Assembly (NCBI GenBank): GCA_023134875.1
Contig: JAGLUH010000029.1
Location: forward strand, 1-8,364
Length of the DNA: 8,364 nt
Direction: 5' to 3'
Origin: Candidatus Zixiibacteriota bacterium
GTDB taxonomy: Bacteria > Zixibacteria > MSB-5A5 > CAIYYT01
The notes under the pieces are model-generated. The model was not told where the DNA came from. It saw nothing but the letters and a program-made list of their open reading frames with translations, and did no database searches. The position numbers were made by a program, and so were the translations under genes. Positions 7,603 to 8,364 of the stretch are shown piece by piece (positions within the stretch are counted from its first letter, which is position 1; every line of letters starts with the position of its first letter).

Positions 7603-8364
7603 ATGAAACTGGCAGCCTGCTTTGGATCAGACGTCACGGATCACGCGACTATCGTTCGTAAGATGACACAAGCTCAATGCCTATCTGAACAGCAAAAGGG
7701 TAGGACTTTCCAGACCGGTCGCGGTCAGGTTGGCTGTGTAATTGGTTCAGATCGTTTCTCGCTGATTCCATTGTTCAGGGAAGACCTTAACGGGAATTTG
7801 TTGATGATTTCTGGTGTACCGATTTATCTGCATGGTAGTCTTGACTCCATACTCCAGGAGATTACGGCGAGCAATTATCAGAAGGCCTCTGGTCTCTTGA
7901 GTTTACTGGACGGTGCCTTTGTCGCACTCTTCTGGGATAACCAAGAGCAAAAACTGGTCGTCGTTACTGATTGTCTTGGCATCCAGCCGTTGCATATAGT
8001 CCATCGCAAGGGTCAATTTCTTCTGGCAACAGAACTAAAGGCGTTTCCCGCCAGCGGACTAGTCGATGTTGAATTAGACCCTGCTGCGTGGGGGGCTTTC
8101 ATCTCGCTGGGCTTCAATATTGGTGACCACACTCAGTTGGCCGGCGTGAAACGTGTAGATCCAGCAACCGTGATGGTTTACGATCCGGCTACGGAATCTC
8201 TGACATCATCCAATTATTGGTCCCTACCTAAACCAAGACCAGAAATGAAGCTCGAGGATGTTGATATAGGAGAAATGCTGCAGATCCTGCAACGCGAGAT
8301 AGAATGCTACGCGTCACATCATGAGCACGGGACGATCCTCTTAAGTGGCGGGTTTGACTCACGT
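7603..8364 (+). CDS. Asparagine synthase B-like ligase, gene D, 5' part (paralogue of gene A)
   Basis: The frame is open for 254 codons from ATG 7603 to the window edge with no stop. It aligns with gene A without a single gap: both begin MK, both reach LLSGGFDSR with the Arg at residue 254, and by hand count about 165 of 254 residues are identical. Shared blocks include LLMISGVPI, SLLDGAFVALFWD, VTDCLGIQPLH, LLATELKAFPASGLVDVE, FNIGDHTQLAGVK and REIECYASH. As in gene A, the second residue is Lys instead of the catalytic Cys, and SGVPIY replaces NGEIYN, so glutamine hydrolysis is unlikely while the ATP-binding loop is intact. By comparison with A the full protein should be about 630 residues. 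D is AT-richer than A and differs at many synonymous sites, so the duplication is not recent. It is probably an ATP-dependent amide-forming enzyme of unknown substrate. Confidence 0.85.
   Translation, partial: MKLAACFGSDVTDHATIVRKMTQAQCLSEQQKGRTFQTGRGQVGCVIGSDRFSLIPLFREDLNGNLLMISGVPIYLHGSLDSILQEITASNYQKASGLLSLLDGAFVALFWDNQEQKLVVVTDCLGIQPLHIVHRKGQFLLATELKAFPASGLVDVELDPAAWGAFISLGFNIGDHTQLAGVKRVDPATVMVYDPATESLTSSNYWSLPKPRPEMKLEDVDIGEMLQILQREIECYASHHEHGTILLSGGFDSR

Noticed and set aside
2986..8364. Lasso-peptide gene cluster
   Set aside because: AsnB-like cyclases fit, but there is no transglutaminase-like protease, PqqD-like recognition protein or convincing precursor in the window, while the methyltransferase and flippase point to a glycan.

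Overview
This 8.4 kb window is coded entirely on the + strand. It looks like part of a surface-polysaccharide (or other exported-product) biosynthesis locus of a bacterium, most likely environmental and Gram-negative. The evidence for a glycan locus is a SAM-dependent methyltransferase of the type common in glycan clusters, overlapping a Wzx-like flippase. Nothing in the sequence fixes the species. Base composition is uneven: sampled lines run near 40% G+C at the left end, near 60% in the flippase and in the second asparagine-synthase-like gene, and near 45% in the last gene. This suggests a mosaic accessory region.

Layout. 1-374: 3' part of a DUF3368 (PIN-fold) toxin-like gene, cut by the window edge. 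375-588: AT-rich gap with a possible small membrane-protein frame (411-602). 589-1380: class I methyltransferase. 1373-2920: flippase of the Wzx/MVF kind, overlapping the methyltransferase by 8 bases. 2986-8364: four consecutive genes of the asparagine synthase B superfamily. Gene A (2986-4882) is broken by two one-base deletions. Gene B (4869-6368) is intact, short and divergent. Gene C (6457-7434) stops about 60 residues after its ATP-binding loop. Gene D (7603 to the window end) is a close paralogue of A and runs off the right edge. No RNA gene, CRISPR array, insertion sequence or convincing terminator was seen.

How the genes may work together. The methyltransferase and flippase would modify and export a lipid-linked glycan. 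The four AsnB-like proteins keep the ATP-pyrophosphatase loop (SGGFDS, SEGYDS, SGGQDS, SGGFDS). Their glutaminase halves lack the N-terminal cysteine nucleophile and the Asn-Gly-Glu motif that bind and cleave glutamine. They are therefore more likely ATP-dependent carboxylate-amine ligases using ammonia or another amine than true asparagine synthetases. A role in amidating or aminoacylating the glycan is an inference from context. A string of such ligases, two of them apparently damaged, is the most unusual thing here.
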